NCBI GenBank assembly: GCA_027069035.1
Contig: JALXFI010000120.1
Location: 1 to 7,319 of the forward strand
Length of the DNA stretch: 7,319 bases
Source: a bacterium
GTDB taxonomy: Bacteria; Desulfobacterota; GWC2-55-46; S146-80; JALXFI01
Reading direction: 5' to 3'
How positions within the stretch are numbered: the first letter of the stretch is position 1; each line of letters opens with the position of its first letter. The position numbers and the translations under genes were made by a program. Positions 1 to 6,321 of the stretch are shown piece after piece. The notes beneath the pieces were generated by a model. That model was given only the letters and a program-made list of their open reading frames with translations. It was not told where the DNA came from and ran no database searches.

Positions 1-3
1 ATT

Positions 4-30
4 AAAAAATGGTCGCTGTCCCTATTTAAA
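4..30 (-). repeat. REP-like short repeat / possible terminator after tRNA-Ser
   Basis: Read on the minus strand this starts 3 nt after the tRNA CCA and contains the core TAGGGACAGCGACC. It forms an imperfect hairpin: AAAT-(A)-GG pairs with CC-ATTT around an 8-nt loop, with one bulged base, and is followed by a short T run on the minus strand (plus positions 4-9 are all A). The hairpin plus T run could end the tRNA transcript, although the stem is weak. From memory, GGGACAGCGACC-type cores recur next to REP-associated tyrosine transposase (Y1/RAYT-like) genes in Desulfobacterota and Nitrospirota genomes. No such transposase is present here, and the assignment to a repeat family is inferred from recall only. 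Confidence 0.4.
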
Positions 31-33
31 TCA

Positions 34-128
34 TGGCGGAGAGAGAGGGATTCGAACCCTCGGTACGAGCTTTAACTCGTACACTCGCTTAGCAGGCGAG
101 CGCCTTCAGCCGGCTCGGCCATCTCTCC
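34..128 (-). tRNA. tRNA-Ser, anticodon GCT (reads AGC/AGU)
   Basis: Read on the minus strand, a complete 95-nt class II tRNA is visible. The 7-bp acceptor stem pairs GGAGAGA with TCTCTCC. The anticodon stem pairs CTCGC with GCGAG around the loop CTGCTAA, which places anticodon GCT at plus positions 91-93. A long variable arm has a 7-bp stem (GTACGAG/CTCGTAC), diagnostic of the Ser/Leu/Tyr group. The T stem pairs GAGGG with CCCTC around TTCGAAT. The discriminator base is G and the 3' CCA is encoded (plus 34-36). Nothing looks degenerate, so this should be functional. It is transcribed away from the signalling operon; no clear consensus promoter was seen upstream of it. Confidence 0.97.
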
Positions 129-240
129 ATATCACTTATTACAACAAAATTAAGCCTTTCTAAAATAGAAAATTTACATATTTTCTGAATATAGGGCTAA
201 GTTTACCAGATAGTTTTTACAGTTTCAAGTCGTTTCTTTT

Positions 241-269
241 TTTCAAATCCCGCTATCGCGGGATTTGGG
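241..269 (+). repeat. Palindromic dispersed repeat, copy 1
   Basis: A perfect 10-bp stem, CAAATCCCGC (244-253) with GCGGGATTTG (258-267), encloses the 4-nt loop TATC. A second copy lies at 4215-4243 in the opposite orientation. Read in the same direction, the two 29-nt segments differ at one position, the first base after CAAATCCCG (C here, A there). The element sits in a divergent upstream region, where a terminator would serve no visible gene. Its right arm overlaps the -35 candidate of the downstream operon, so a regulatory role is possible. Small palindromes built on AAATCCCG/CGGGATTT resemble dispersed REP-type elements; the family assignment is inference. Confidence 0.75.
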
Positions 270-292
270 ATAGACATAAAATTATATATTAT
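265..292 (+). promoter_or_regulatory. Candidate sigma70-type promoter for the signalling operon
   Basis: TTGGGA (265-270) and TATTAT (287-292) are separated by 16 bp. They match the -35 and -10 consensus at 4/6 and 5/6 positions. This would start transcription near 299 and leave a leader of about 45 nt. The surroundings are so AT-rich that chance -10 matches are expected. The -35 overlaps the right arm of the palindrome at 244-267. Confidence 0.3.
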
Positions 293-344
293 GTTATATA
301 GATATATTCCAATTTCATCAACCTGTTTTGGATAATCTATACAT

Positions 345-1337
345 ATGGATAGAGAGACTGAAACCATACTTATAGTAGATGATAATCCTCAAAATATCGT
401 CATCCTTGAAATGCATATTTCAAATCTTGGTTATAATGTTGTAAAGGCACAAAGCGGCAAAAAAGCATTAAACTATATTTACAGTGAGCCGATAGACTTA
501 GTATTACTCGATGTAATGATGCCTGAACTTGACGGCTACGAGGTATGTAAAAGGATAAAAAACAAGGATGAAACCCGTTTTATTCCCGTTATTATGGTCT
601 CGGCACTCAAAGATGTCGAGGACAGAATAAAAGGGATTGAGGCAGGAGCAGACGATTTCTTGAGCAAACCCTACAATAAGATCGAGCTTCAAACAAGGAT
701 AAAATCCCTTTTAAAGGTAAAAAGATTAAATGAAGAATTAGAGCAGACACGAAACGTAATCTACAGTCTCGCCACAGCTTTGGAGGCCAATGATCCTTAT
801 ACCCACGGCCACTCAAACAGGGTGTCCAATTTATCTGTTGAGATAGCAAAACTTATAGGACTGTCAAAGAAAGAGCAGAAGACCATTAAGGAGGCGAGCA
901 TCCTTCACGATATCGGCAAGATTGGTATAAATGTCTCGATAATTCATAAGCCCGGTCCGCTTACACAAGAGGAGTATTCCGTTATAAAGGAACATCCTGT
1001 CATAGGGGAAAAAATATGCAGCCATCTTAAGTTTGCGCAACCTATGATACCCGTCATAAGACACCATCACGAAAGGATCGATGGAAAGGGCTACCCTGAC
1101 GGTTTAAAGGGGGAAGAAATCCCTCTTCACGCAAAGATAGTGGCGGTAGCAGACGCATATGATGCATTTACCTCCAAACGGCCATACAGGAAAGAACTTT
1201 CATCGGAGGAGACCTTCTCCATCATAAGAGAGGAAGCCATAAAAGGGAGATGGGACAGGGATATTGTTGAGTCGCTTTACAGTATTGTGACAAAAGGCTT
1301 CGGGGAATTTGAATCTGCGGGTATAACCATTAAATAG
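345..1337 (+). CDS. Response regulator with HD-GYP output domain (predicted c-di-GMP phosphodiesterase)
   Basis: This cytoplasmic two-domain regulator has 330 residues. Residues 6-124 form a receiver (REC) domain with the acidic pair D12/D13, phosphoacceptor D56 in the LLDVMMP motif, S86 and K108. A short helical linker (about 125-140) leads into an HD-GYP domain (about 135-325). It carries H188-D189 (motif HDIGKIG), H217, H241-H242-E243, the G249-Y250-P251 signature and D270, so the usual metal and substrate residues appear present. HD-GYP enzymes hydrolyse c-di-GMP to pGpG or GMP; phosphorylation at D56 would be expected to control this. The ATG at 345 is the only sensible start: an in-frame TAA lies at 333-335 and the next Met (residue 23) would cut into the REC fold. 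There is no clear Shine-Dalgarno sequence, which is unlike the other operon-leading genes here. The stop lies 11 nt before the hybrid kinase, so the two are almost certainly co-transcribed and probably partners. Function is confident at family level; the regulated process is unknown. Confidence 0.95.
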   Translation: MDRETETILIVDDNPQNIVILEMHISNLGYNVVKAQSGKKALNYIYSEPIDLVLLDVMMPELDGYEVCKRIKNKDETRFIPVIMVSALKDVEDRIKGIEAGADDFLSKPYNKIELQTRIKSLLKVKRLNEELEQTRNVIYSLATALEANDPYTHGHSNRVSNLSVEIAKLIGLSKKEQKTIKEASILHDIGKIGINVSIIHKPGPLTQEEYSVIKEHPVIGEKICSHLKFAQPMIPVIRHHHERIDGKGYPDGLKGEEIPLHAKIVAVADAYDAFTSKRPYRKELSSEETFSIIREEAIKGRWDRDIVESLYSIVTKGFGEFESAGITIK

Positions 1338-1348
1338 AGGTCTATATT

Positions 1349-4213
1349 ATGAGATTTAAAGATATTAAATTATCATATAAACTGGGTGGTGTATTCATCG
1401 TCATGTTAATACTTATCGGCATCGTAGGCGGAATCAACTCCTCAAGCATCAACCTCATAACAGACTCATATAAAAAAATTATAAATATTCGCTCAGTACA
1501 CCTTAAACATACCGAAGAAATGCTACAGGACATCACCTCCGTTAGATCCAATACACTGATACACTTACTATCCGGTGATATCAAATTAAAAGATAAATTG
1601 AGCAAATCGATAAAGGAAAGGGAGGAAAGTGTTACCGAACATATACACACACTGTTCGGCAATAAAAGCGGTGACGACCCTGAGGAAAAGACCTTCTTAA
1701 AATCCTTTACATCTGCATGGAGGACGTTTATATCTTCAAAAGAAAATCTTTTATCATCGAACGAACCGAAATCATTAAAAACAAAAAAAGAGATTAAAAA
1801 TCTCGAGGAAAGTTTTAATGACCTTGAAAAGATCATAAAAGAACACTTAAAGGTAGAAAAAACACTTTCAAACGAGGCTCTCTCCATGGCCGTAAAACAA
1901 CACAGATTTGCCGATACAACAGACTTTATCATAACCAGTATGGCCATACTGCTCTCCCTTTTCTTCTGGAATCTACTAAAAAGATATATAACCGACCCGA
2001 TAGACACCATTAAGGCAACAACCGTAAGGATATCCAAAGGGGAACATTCCCTTAGACTTCCGTTGTCTTCAGAAGATGAGATAGGCAAACTCTCTAAAAA
2101 CTTTAACACCATGATGGACAGACTTGAAGAAAATGAAGCTCATCTTGAAAAATTAAACAATAAACTGGTAAGGGCAAATAAACTCAAGTCGGAGTTTCTT
2201 TCGAATATAAGCCACGAACTCAGAACCCCGTTAAATTCGATCCTTGGGTTTTCAGAGCTTCTTAAAGATCCTGCCTATGGTCAATTAAATGAAAAGCAGA
2301 ATCATTATATCGAGTACATACACAGCAGCGGAGAACACCTGCTTGAACTTATAAACAATCTGCTTGATATGTCAAAGATCGAGGCGGGCAGGCTTGACCT
2401 TTACAGAGAAGAGTGTAATTTTTCCGAGGTAATGGGAGAGATTATAGGCATAATAAAACCTCAGGCATTTATGAAAAATATAGCGCTTCAAGTCCACAAC
2501 CTGCCCAAGTCTCCCATACTGAAACTTGACCACGGAAAATTTAAACAGGTAATGTTCAACCTTTTAAGCAATGCCATCAAATTTACACCTGAGGGAGGAA
2601 GGATAGACGTTCACATAGGATTAAAAGACCTCGCCCCTGCCGACAAATTCGGAGATAAGGCTTTAGAGATATCCGTAAAGGACACGGGAATAGGCATATC
2701 CCAAAGCGAGCAGGCCCATATATTCGACGAATTCTATCAGGTTGACGGCTCAAGCAAGAGAAAGGCAGGAGGGACGGGCCTCGGACTGGCATTGACCAAA
2801 AAACTTATAGAACTTCACGGAGGCCGAATATGGCTGGAAAGTGAGGTCAACAAAGGTTCAAACTTTACATTTATGCTACCGACAACCGTATTTTCATTCA
2901 AAGAACCCTTGAAGCTTATGAGGGCAGAAGAAACAAGCATAGAATCCGCCCTTCGTCATACGGTTGAAGACATGCCACTTGTGCTTGTAGTAGAAGATAA
3001 TCTTGACGTATTCGAACTCATGAAAAATTATCTTACAGAGGCAGGCTACAGGGTGGCAGGCGCATATGACGGCGCTGATGCGCTTAAGAAGGCCAAAGAA
3101 CTCAATCCTTTTATGATAACACTCGATATCATGCTTCCAAAATACGATGGTTGGGAGGTATTAAGCAAATTAAAGTCAAACCCCGAGACATATGACATAC
3201 CGGTAATTATTGTATCTGCACTTGATGACAAGGAACTGGCCTTTGGGCTTGGGGCAGTGGACTATATTGAAAAACCGATAAATAAAGATGCATTCCTCGG
3301 TAAATTGGGAAGGGCAAGTCTGACAACAAAGGTAAAACGCAATCCCTATTCCATACTTATAATAGACGATGAACCTGCCTCTGTAGAGTACCTGTCGGAT
3401 ATCCTAAAAGAAAAAGGGTTCGGCACACTTCATGCCTTTGGCGGAAGGGAAGGCATCGATATGGCGATTGAAAGGGATCCTGACCTTATAATCCTTGATC
3501 TGATCATGCCTGAAGTAAACGGTTTTGATGTGGTAAACGAACTAAAAGCCCACCCAACCGCAAAGGATATCCCTGTCATTATATTTACCGGCAAGGAACT
3601 TTCGGCAGAAGATAAAAAATATCTCGGCGCATCAATAGGAAGTGTTATACAGAAAGGTGGCATCAACACAGATGATATATTAAATGAGATATGGAAACTT
3701 GAAAGGTTCTACCCGGCAAGGGCTAAGATGCTCGATACCCTCACCGGCATGTATAATCTCAGATATTTCAACAAAAGGATTGTTCACGAGATTGCAAGGG
3801 CAAAAAGATATGGGCGGGTATTCTCCATGCTCCTGCTTGATATAGACAAGTTTGAAGAGTTCAACAAACTGAACGGAAGGTTAAATGGCGATGATGCCCT
3901 CAAAAAGATAGTCTCTCTTATCGAAAAACATATAAGAAAGGCCGATCCTATAATACGCTATAGGGGAGACGAATTCATTGTAATACTTCCGGAAACCACC
4001 AAAGAATCGGCCATTAAGGTAGGAAACAAGATAAGACTTTTAGCAGGACGCATAGACCTTGCAGAAGATAAGGCCGGCACAATAAAGTTGACGGTAACGA
4101 TAGGTGTGGTGACCTATCCGCAGGACGGCAAAGAGAAAGAAAAATTAGTCAATAAACTTGAAAGTCTAATTAAAAAAGGGTTTAAAGAGGGAGGCAATCG
4201 CCTTGTCACCTGA
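1349..4213 (+). CDS. Membrane hybrid histidine kinase with two receivers and a divergent C-terminal GGDEF domain
   Basis: The 954 residues read in order as: TM1 (about 12-29); an extracytoplasmic, mostly helical sensor region (about 30-191), resembling the four-helix-bundle type of chemoreceptors; TM2 (about 192-210); HAMP (about 211-263) and a coiled coil; HisKA with H289 in SHELRTP; and HATPase_c with N-box N404/N408, G1 DTGIGI (445-450), F-box FDEFYQ and G2 GGTGLGL (474-480). REC1 (about 543-655) has E549/D550, D593, S623 and K642. REC2 (about 668-785) has D673/D674, D717, T747 and K769. The GGDEF-family domain (about 795-954) has the signature RGDEF at 872-876. It retains the I-site R863-x-x-D866 and N839, D831 and D848. 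By manual alignment to PleD, K332, K442 and R446 are replaced by E836, F945 and G949. The kinase core and both receivers look active; the GGDEF domain probably is not a normal cyclase. SD AGAGG at 1336-1340 overlaps the upstream stop codon, 8 nt from the ATG, indicating coupled translation with the HD-GYP gene. The signal sensed is unknown. Confidence 0.95.
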   Translation: MRFKDIKLSYKLGGVFIVMLILIGIVGGINSSSINLITDSYKKIINIRSVHLKHTEEMLQDITSVRSNTLIHLLSGDIKLKDKLSKSIKEREESVTEHIHTLFGNKSGDDPEEKTFLKSFTSAWRTFISSKENLLSSNEPKSLKTKKEIKNLEESFNDLEKIIKEHLKVEKTLSNEALSMAVKQHRFADTTDFIITSMAILLSLFFWNLLKRYITDPIDTIKATTVRISKGEHSLRLPLSSEDEIGKLSKNFNTMMDRLEENEAHLEKLNNKLVRANKLKSEFLSNISHELRTPLNSILGFSELLKDPAYGQLNEKQNHYIEYIHSSGEHLLELINNLLDMSKIEAGRLDLYREECNFSEVMGEIIGIIKPQAFMKNIALQVHNLPKSPILKLDHGKFKQVMFNLLSNAIKFTPEGGRIDVHIGLKDLAPADKFGDKALEISVKDTGIGISQSEQAHIFDEFYQVDGSSKRKAGGTGLGLALTKKLIELHGGRIWLESEVNKGSNFTFMLPTTVFSFKEPLKLMRAEETSIESALRHTVEDMPLVLVVEDNLDVFELMKNYLTEAGYRVAGAYDGADALKKAKELNPFMITLDIMLPKYDGWEVLSKLKSNPETYDIPVIIVSALDDKELAFGLGAVDYIEKPINKDAFLGKLGRASLTTKVKRNPYSILIIDDEPASVEYLSDILKEKGFGTLHAFGGREGIDMAIERDPDLIILDLIMPEVNGFDVVNELKAHPTAKDIPVIIFTGKELSAEDKKYLGASIGSVIQKGGINTDDILNEIWKLERFYPARAKMLDTLTGMYNLRYFNKRIVHEIARAKRYGRVFSMLLLDIDKFEEFNKLNGRLNGDDALKKIVSLIEKHIRKADPIIRYRGDEFIVILPETTKESAIKVGNKIRLLAGRIDLAEDKAGTIKLTVTIGVVTYPQDGKEKEKLVNKLESLIKKGFKEGGNRLVT

Positions 4214-4214
4214 A

Positions 4215-4243
4215 CCCAAATCCCGCGATATCGGGATTTGAAA
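4215..4243 (-). repeat. Palindromic dispersed repeat, copy 2 (between convergent genes)
   Basis: CAAATCCCG (4217-4225) pairs with CGGGATTTG (4232-4240) around a 6-nt loop. On the minus strand this matches copy 1 (241-269) at 28 of 29 positions. It occupies nearly the whole gap between the stop of the hybrid kinase (4213) and the stop of the convergent ferritin-like gene (4251). It could therefore act as a bidirectional transcription barrier. Neither strand has a T run after the stem, so it is not a textbook Rho-independent terminator. Confidence 0.7.
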
Positions 4244-4250
4244 TAATAGT

Positions 4251-4745
4251 TTACAAGTATTCTTTCTTGAGTCGAGAGAGTTTAAAAAAATGTTCTTTTT
4301 CCTGCTCTATAAGGCTTTCAACTATCTTTTTTTCATCGCCCTTTATCACCTTTGCCATCTCATAATAAAAGAGTATGGAATCCTTTTCAAATCCTAAAGC
4401 AACATCAAGCGCCTCTTTGTCACTTGTCAATGAGCGCGCCCTTCTCATACCTTCCCCCGGATCGGTAAAGACCCTTGAATCGGATAGCGCCCTTAGATAA
4501 AGAGCCGCCTCATCATCCTCTGCAAGCTCATCAAAGGTCTTAACCTTCTCCCTTTTTACTAACTTATACAGTTTCTTAAACGACTCTATATGTTCCAGTT
4601 CCTGTTTGGCAAGATAATCAAAGAGTTCTTTCATCTTTTCGCTCTGAGCTCCCTTGTATGCCTCGCTGTAAAAACCCCATCCGTTTTCTTCAATCCTTAA
4701 CGCTATGGCAAGCAGTTCTTCACCCGAAAAGTATATTGGATCCAT
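4251..4745 (-). CDS. Ferritin-like / rubrerythrin-type diiron protein
   Basis: The 164-residue soluble protein shows two pseudo-repeated helix pairs typical of the ferritin-like four-helix bundle. The first half has E20 (in an E-x5-Y context, EENGWGFY) and E49-x-x-H52. The second half has E120 (E-x6-Y) and E149-x-x-H152. These six residues are the likely iron ligands of a carboxylate-bridged diiron site. There are no cysteines, so the rubredoxin domain of classical rubrerythrin is absent; this is the short, rubredoxin-less form often annotated 'ferritin family protein' or 'rubrerythrin'. Relatives act in peroxide reduction or iron handling in anaerobes and microaerophiles. Without its own rubredoxin it would need an external electron donor to act as a peroxidase. 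The start is fixed by a strong SD (GGGAGG, plus 4753-4758) 7 nt from the ATG. It is convergent to the kinase and divergent from the Liv operon, so it is probably monocistronic. The exact reaction cannot be told from sequence. Confidence 0.9.
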   Translation of the reverse strand: MDPIYFSGEELLAIALRIEENGWGFYSEAYKGAQSEKMKELFDYLAKQELEHIESFKKLYKLVKREKVKTFDELAEDDEAALYLRALSDSRVFTDPGEGMRRARSLTSDKEALDVALGFEKDSILFYYEMAKVIKGDEKKIVESLIEQEKEHFFKLSRLKKEYL

Positions 4746-4768
4746 AATAAATCCTCCCTATCTCAAAT

Positions 4769-4796
4769 ATAATACCCAAGTCCCTATGGATATTAT
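4769..4796. promoter_or_regulatory. Imperfect inverted repeat, possible operator of the ferritin-like gene
   Basis: ATAATACCC (4769-4777) and GGATATTAT (4788-4796) are inverted copies at 8 of 9 positions, separated by 10 nt. The dyad covers the predicted transcription start of the minus-strand ferritin-like gene, a place where a repressor could act. It does not clearly match the Fur or PerR consensus. AT-rich sequence gives such dyads by chance, so this is only a candidate. Confidence 0.25.
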
Positions 4797-4797
4797 T

Positions 4798-4826
4798 TTC
4801 ATAACACATTTAAATATAAATGGCAA
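4798..4826 (-). promoter_or_regulatory. Candidate sigma70-type promoter of the ferritin-like gene
   Basis: On the minus strand TTGCCA (plus 4821-4826, 5/6 match to TTGACA) is followed after exactly 17 bp by TATGAA (plus 4798-4803, 4/6 match to TATAAT). Transcription would start near 4790 and give a leader of about 45 nt ending in the strong SD. Confidence 0.45.
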
Positions 4827-4871
4827 GAGACGTTAAACACCATGGTTATTGAAGGCATGACTTTTATTCTT

Positions 4872-4900
4872 TTGACAGATAAAGTAAAACCTGTTAATTT
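4872..4900 (+). promoter_or_regulatory. Candidate sigma70-type promoter of the Liv operon
   Basis: A perfect TTGACA (4872-4877) is followed after 17 bp by TAATTT (4895-4900), a weak -10. Transcription would start near 4907, leaving a leader of about 65 nt before the livK-like ATG. The exact -35 and correct spacing support it; the poor -10 suggests an activator or a weak basal promoter. Confidence 0.4.
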
Positions 4901-4972
4901 TAGAGCTATATTTCATTCCTGAACTTAATCCGCTATTTATAAAACCCTATAGTTTGATAAGGAGGGAACGCC

Positions 4973-6310
4973 ATGTTTAAGAAAGTCTCGTTTGTTATCT
5001 TAACATTGTTTCTTTCAATAACTTTAATCCCAAACATATTTGCCGCAGACAGTATTAAGGTAGGGATTATCTTGCCTCTTACAGGGCCGCAGGCAAAGTT
5101 TGGAGAGATTGAGAAAAGCTCCTTTGTAATGGCAGTTGATGAGATAAATTCCAAAGGCGGTGTAAACGGCAGGATGATAAAACTTCTTATAGAAGATGAT
5201 ACAGGCAAGCCCGATGTGGGACGTTCTGCAGCGGAAAAACTGATAAGCCAGAACAGGGTCGTTATGCTTGCAGGCGGATACAGTTCATCCGTAACATATG
5301 CCATAGCAGGCGTTGCCCTTAACAAGGCATTTCCTTTTCTTGTAAACACCGGCTCTGCCGATAAGATAACAGAGCCTGTCTCTTTTACACCCAGCGGTCA
5401 GAGGGCGGAAAGATTAAGGAAAAAGCTTTCAGAAGAAAAAGATGCGAAAAAAATAGTAAAGTTAAAAGACAAGATTGCAAGGCTTGAAAAAAGGGCGGAA
5501 AGAGAGGCAAAGGCAATACTGCCGAGATTTGCCATCTTCAGATTAAACCCTCCCGTAAGTGAATATGCCAGTGGTCTTGAAGGCTTTTTAAGGTCGGTGG
5601 TAAAACCACAAACTGCCGTTATATTACATGAAAACAGCCTCTTCGGCAGCAAGGGCGCAGCGGCCTTTAGAAAAAGCTGCAAAAAACTCGGCATACAGGT
5701 GCTTTTAGAAGAAAGCTACGATGCCGGCGCTGTGGATTTCAAACCCCTCCTTGCAAAGGTAAAAGCGGCAGATCCGGACCTTATCTATTTAATATCTTAT
5801 GTAATGGACGCCTCTCTTCTGATGAGACAATCCATGGAGCTTAACATGAATCCCAAACTCTTTGCAGGCGCTGCGGCAGGTTTTACCCTGCCTGAATTTA
5901 AACAGAATGCCGGCAAGGCATCCGAAAAGGTGGTCTCCGCCACTCTATGGCATCAATCCCTTGCTATACCTGGAGCAAAAGATTATTATGACAACTTCAA
6001 GAAAAAATATAATAAATCTGCAGAGTACCATGGAGCAGAAGCATACTCGGCAATGTATGTAATTGCAGATGTGCTGAAAAGGGCAAGGTCGTTTTCGTCA
6101 AAAGATATAAAAAAGGCCCTTTCCGAGACAGATATGATGACGGTATTCGGACCTGTTAAATTCACGTCTTATGGGAGAAAGATACACCAGAATAGGCTCA
6201 AGACCTATGTCGTCCAGTGGATAAATGGAAAACTCGAAATGATCTGGCCGAAAAAGCTGGCAAAGGTCAAATACGTTTATCCGGTCAACTGGCTAAAAGA
6301 ACGCAGATAA
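4973..6310 (+). CDS. livK: Liv-type ABC transporter periplasmic solute-binding protein with a charged insert
   Basis: The 445-residue protein belongs to the branched-chain amino acid binding family (Peripla_BP_6 type). A Sec signal peptide is visible (K3-K4, hydrophobic 5-19, likely cleavage after A24). There is no lipobox Cys, so it should be freely periplasmic. The mature protein opens with IKVGIILPLTGPQAKFG (28-44), the typical first strand and loop. Typical family segments follow: GGVNGR (62-67), GGYSSSVTYAIA (101-112), VNTGSAD (124-130), then the second lobe from about 186 (FRLNPPVSEYASGL). Between the lobes lies an extra, highly charged, helical segment (about 137-183) that is unusual for the family. 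SD AAGGAGGG (4959-4966) sits 6 nt from the ATG and fixes the start. The next gene, a LivH permease, follows after 11 nt. The ligand could be Leu/Ile/Val, another amino acid or a small amide; sequence alone does not decide, so the symbol is family-level. Confidence 0.92.
   Translation: MFKKVSFVILTLFLSITLIPNIFAADSIKVGIILPLTGPQAKFGEIEKSSFVMAVDEINSKGGVNGRMIKLLIEDDTGKPDVGRSAAEKLISQNRVVMLAGGYSSSVTYAIAGVALNKAFPFLVNTGSADKITEPVSFTPSGQRAERLRKKLSEEKDAKKIVKLKDKIARLEKRAEREAKAILPRFAIFRLNPPVSEYASGLEGFLRSVVKPQTAVILHENSLFGSKGAAAFRKSCKKLGIQVLLEESYDAGAVDFKPLLAKVKAADPDLIYLISYVMDASLLMRQSMELNMNPKLFAGAAAGFTLPEFKQNAGKASEKVVSATLWHQSLAIPGAKDYYDNFKKKYNKSAEYHGAEAYSAMYVIADVLKRARSFSSKDIKKALSETDMMTVFGPVKFTSYGRKIHQNRLKTYVVQWINGKLEMIWPKKLAKVKYVYPVNWLKERR
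5381..5521 (+). other. Charged helical insert within the livK-like protein
   Basis: This segment encodes residues 137-183. In residues 143-180, 24 of 38 are Lys, Arg, Glu or Asp. I161, L164, I168, L171 and A175 follow a 3-4 heptad spacing, suggesting a short amphipathic helix or helical hairpin. The coding strand is strongly purine-rich. AGGGCGGAAAGA occurs at 5402-5413 and again at 5492-5503, 90 nt apart and in frame, giving the residues R-A-E-R both times (144-147 and 174-177). Confidence 0.65.
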
Positions 6311-6321
6311 TCAAAAGATAA

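Larger units (their letters stand above)
129..344. other. Divergent intergenic region between tRNA-Ser and the HD-GYP gene
   Basis: This is AT-rich sequence with no credible coding frame. It must hold the start signals for the tRNA (minus) and the signalling operon (plus). Visible structure includes a small AT-only inverted repeat (AGAAAAT at 167-173 with ATTTTCT at 180-186), a strong 24-nt palindrome at 244-267 and a T-rich run at 234-243. The palindrome lies upstream of both flanking genes and has no T run after it on either strand, so it is not an ordinary terminator for either neighbour. Confidence 0.6.

Noticed and set aside
167..186. AGAAAAT/ATTTTCT inverted repeat upstream of the tRNA
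   Set aside because: It is short and nearly all A/T in an AT-rich region; such dyads are expected by chance and no function is indicated.
244..267. Palindrome copy 1 as a Rho-independent terminator
   Set aside because: No T run follows the stem on either strand, and both adjacent genes are transcribed away from it.
1342..2112. A 256-codon open frame on the minus strand
   Set aside because: It lies wholly antisense to the N-terminal part of the hybrid kinase, has a Ser/Leu/Phe-rich composition typical of reversed coding sequence, and resembles no known domain.
221..4258. AGTTTCAAGT (221-230) and AGTTTACAAGT (4248-4258) just outside the two palindromes as possible target-site duplications
   Set aside because: They differ by an inserted base, lie at unequal distances from the repeats, and the second overlaps the end of the ferritin-like coding sequence, so chance similarity is more likely.
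4821..4838. TGGCA-containing stretch as a possible sigma54 promoter
   Set aside because: The -24-like TGGCA is present, but the required GC of the -12 element is missing at the correct spacing. The same bases fit a sigma70 -35 on the minus strand better.
4842..4922. A 26-codon open frame starting ATGGTTATTGAAGG in the divergent control region
   Set aside because: It has no Shine-Dalgarno sequence, covers the TTGACA promoter candidate of the Liv operon, and encodes no recognisable peptide.
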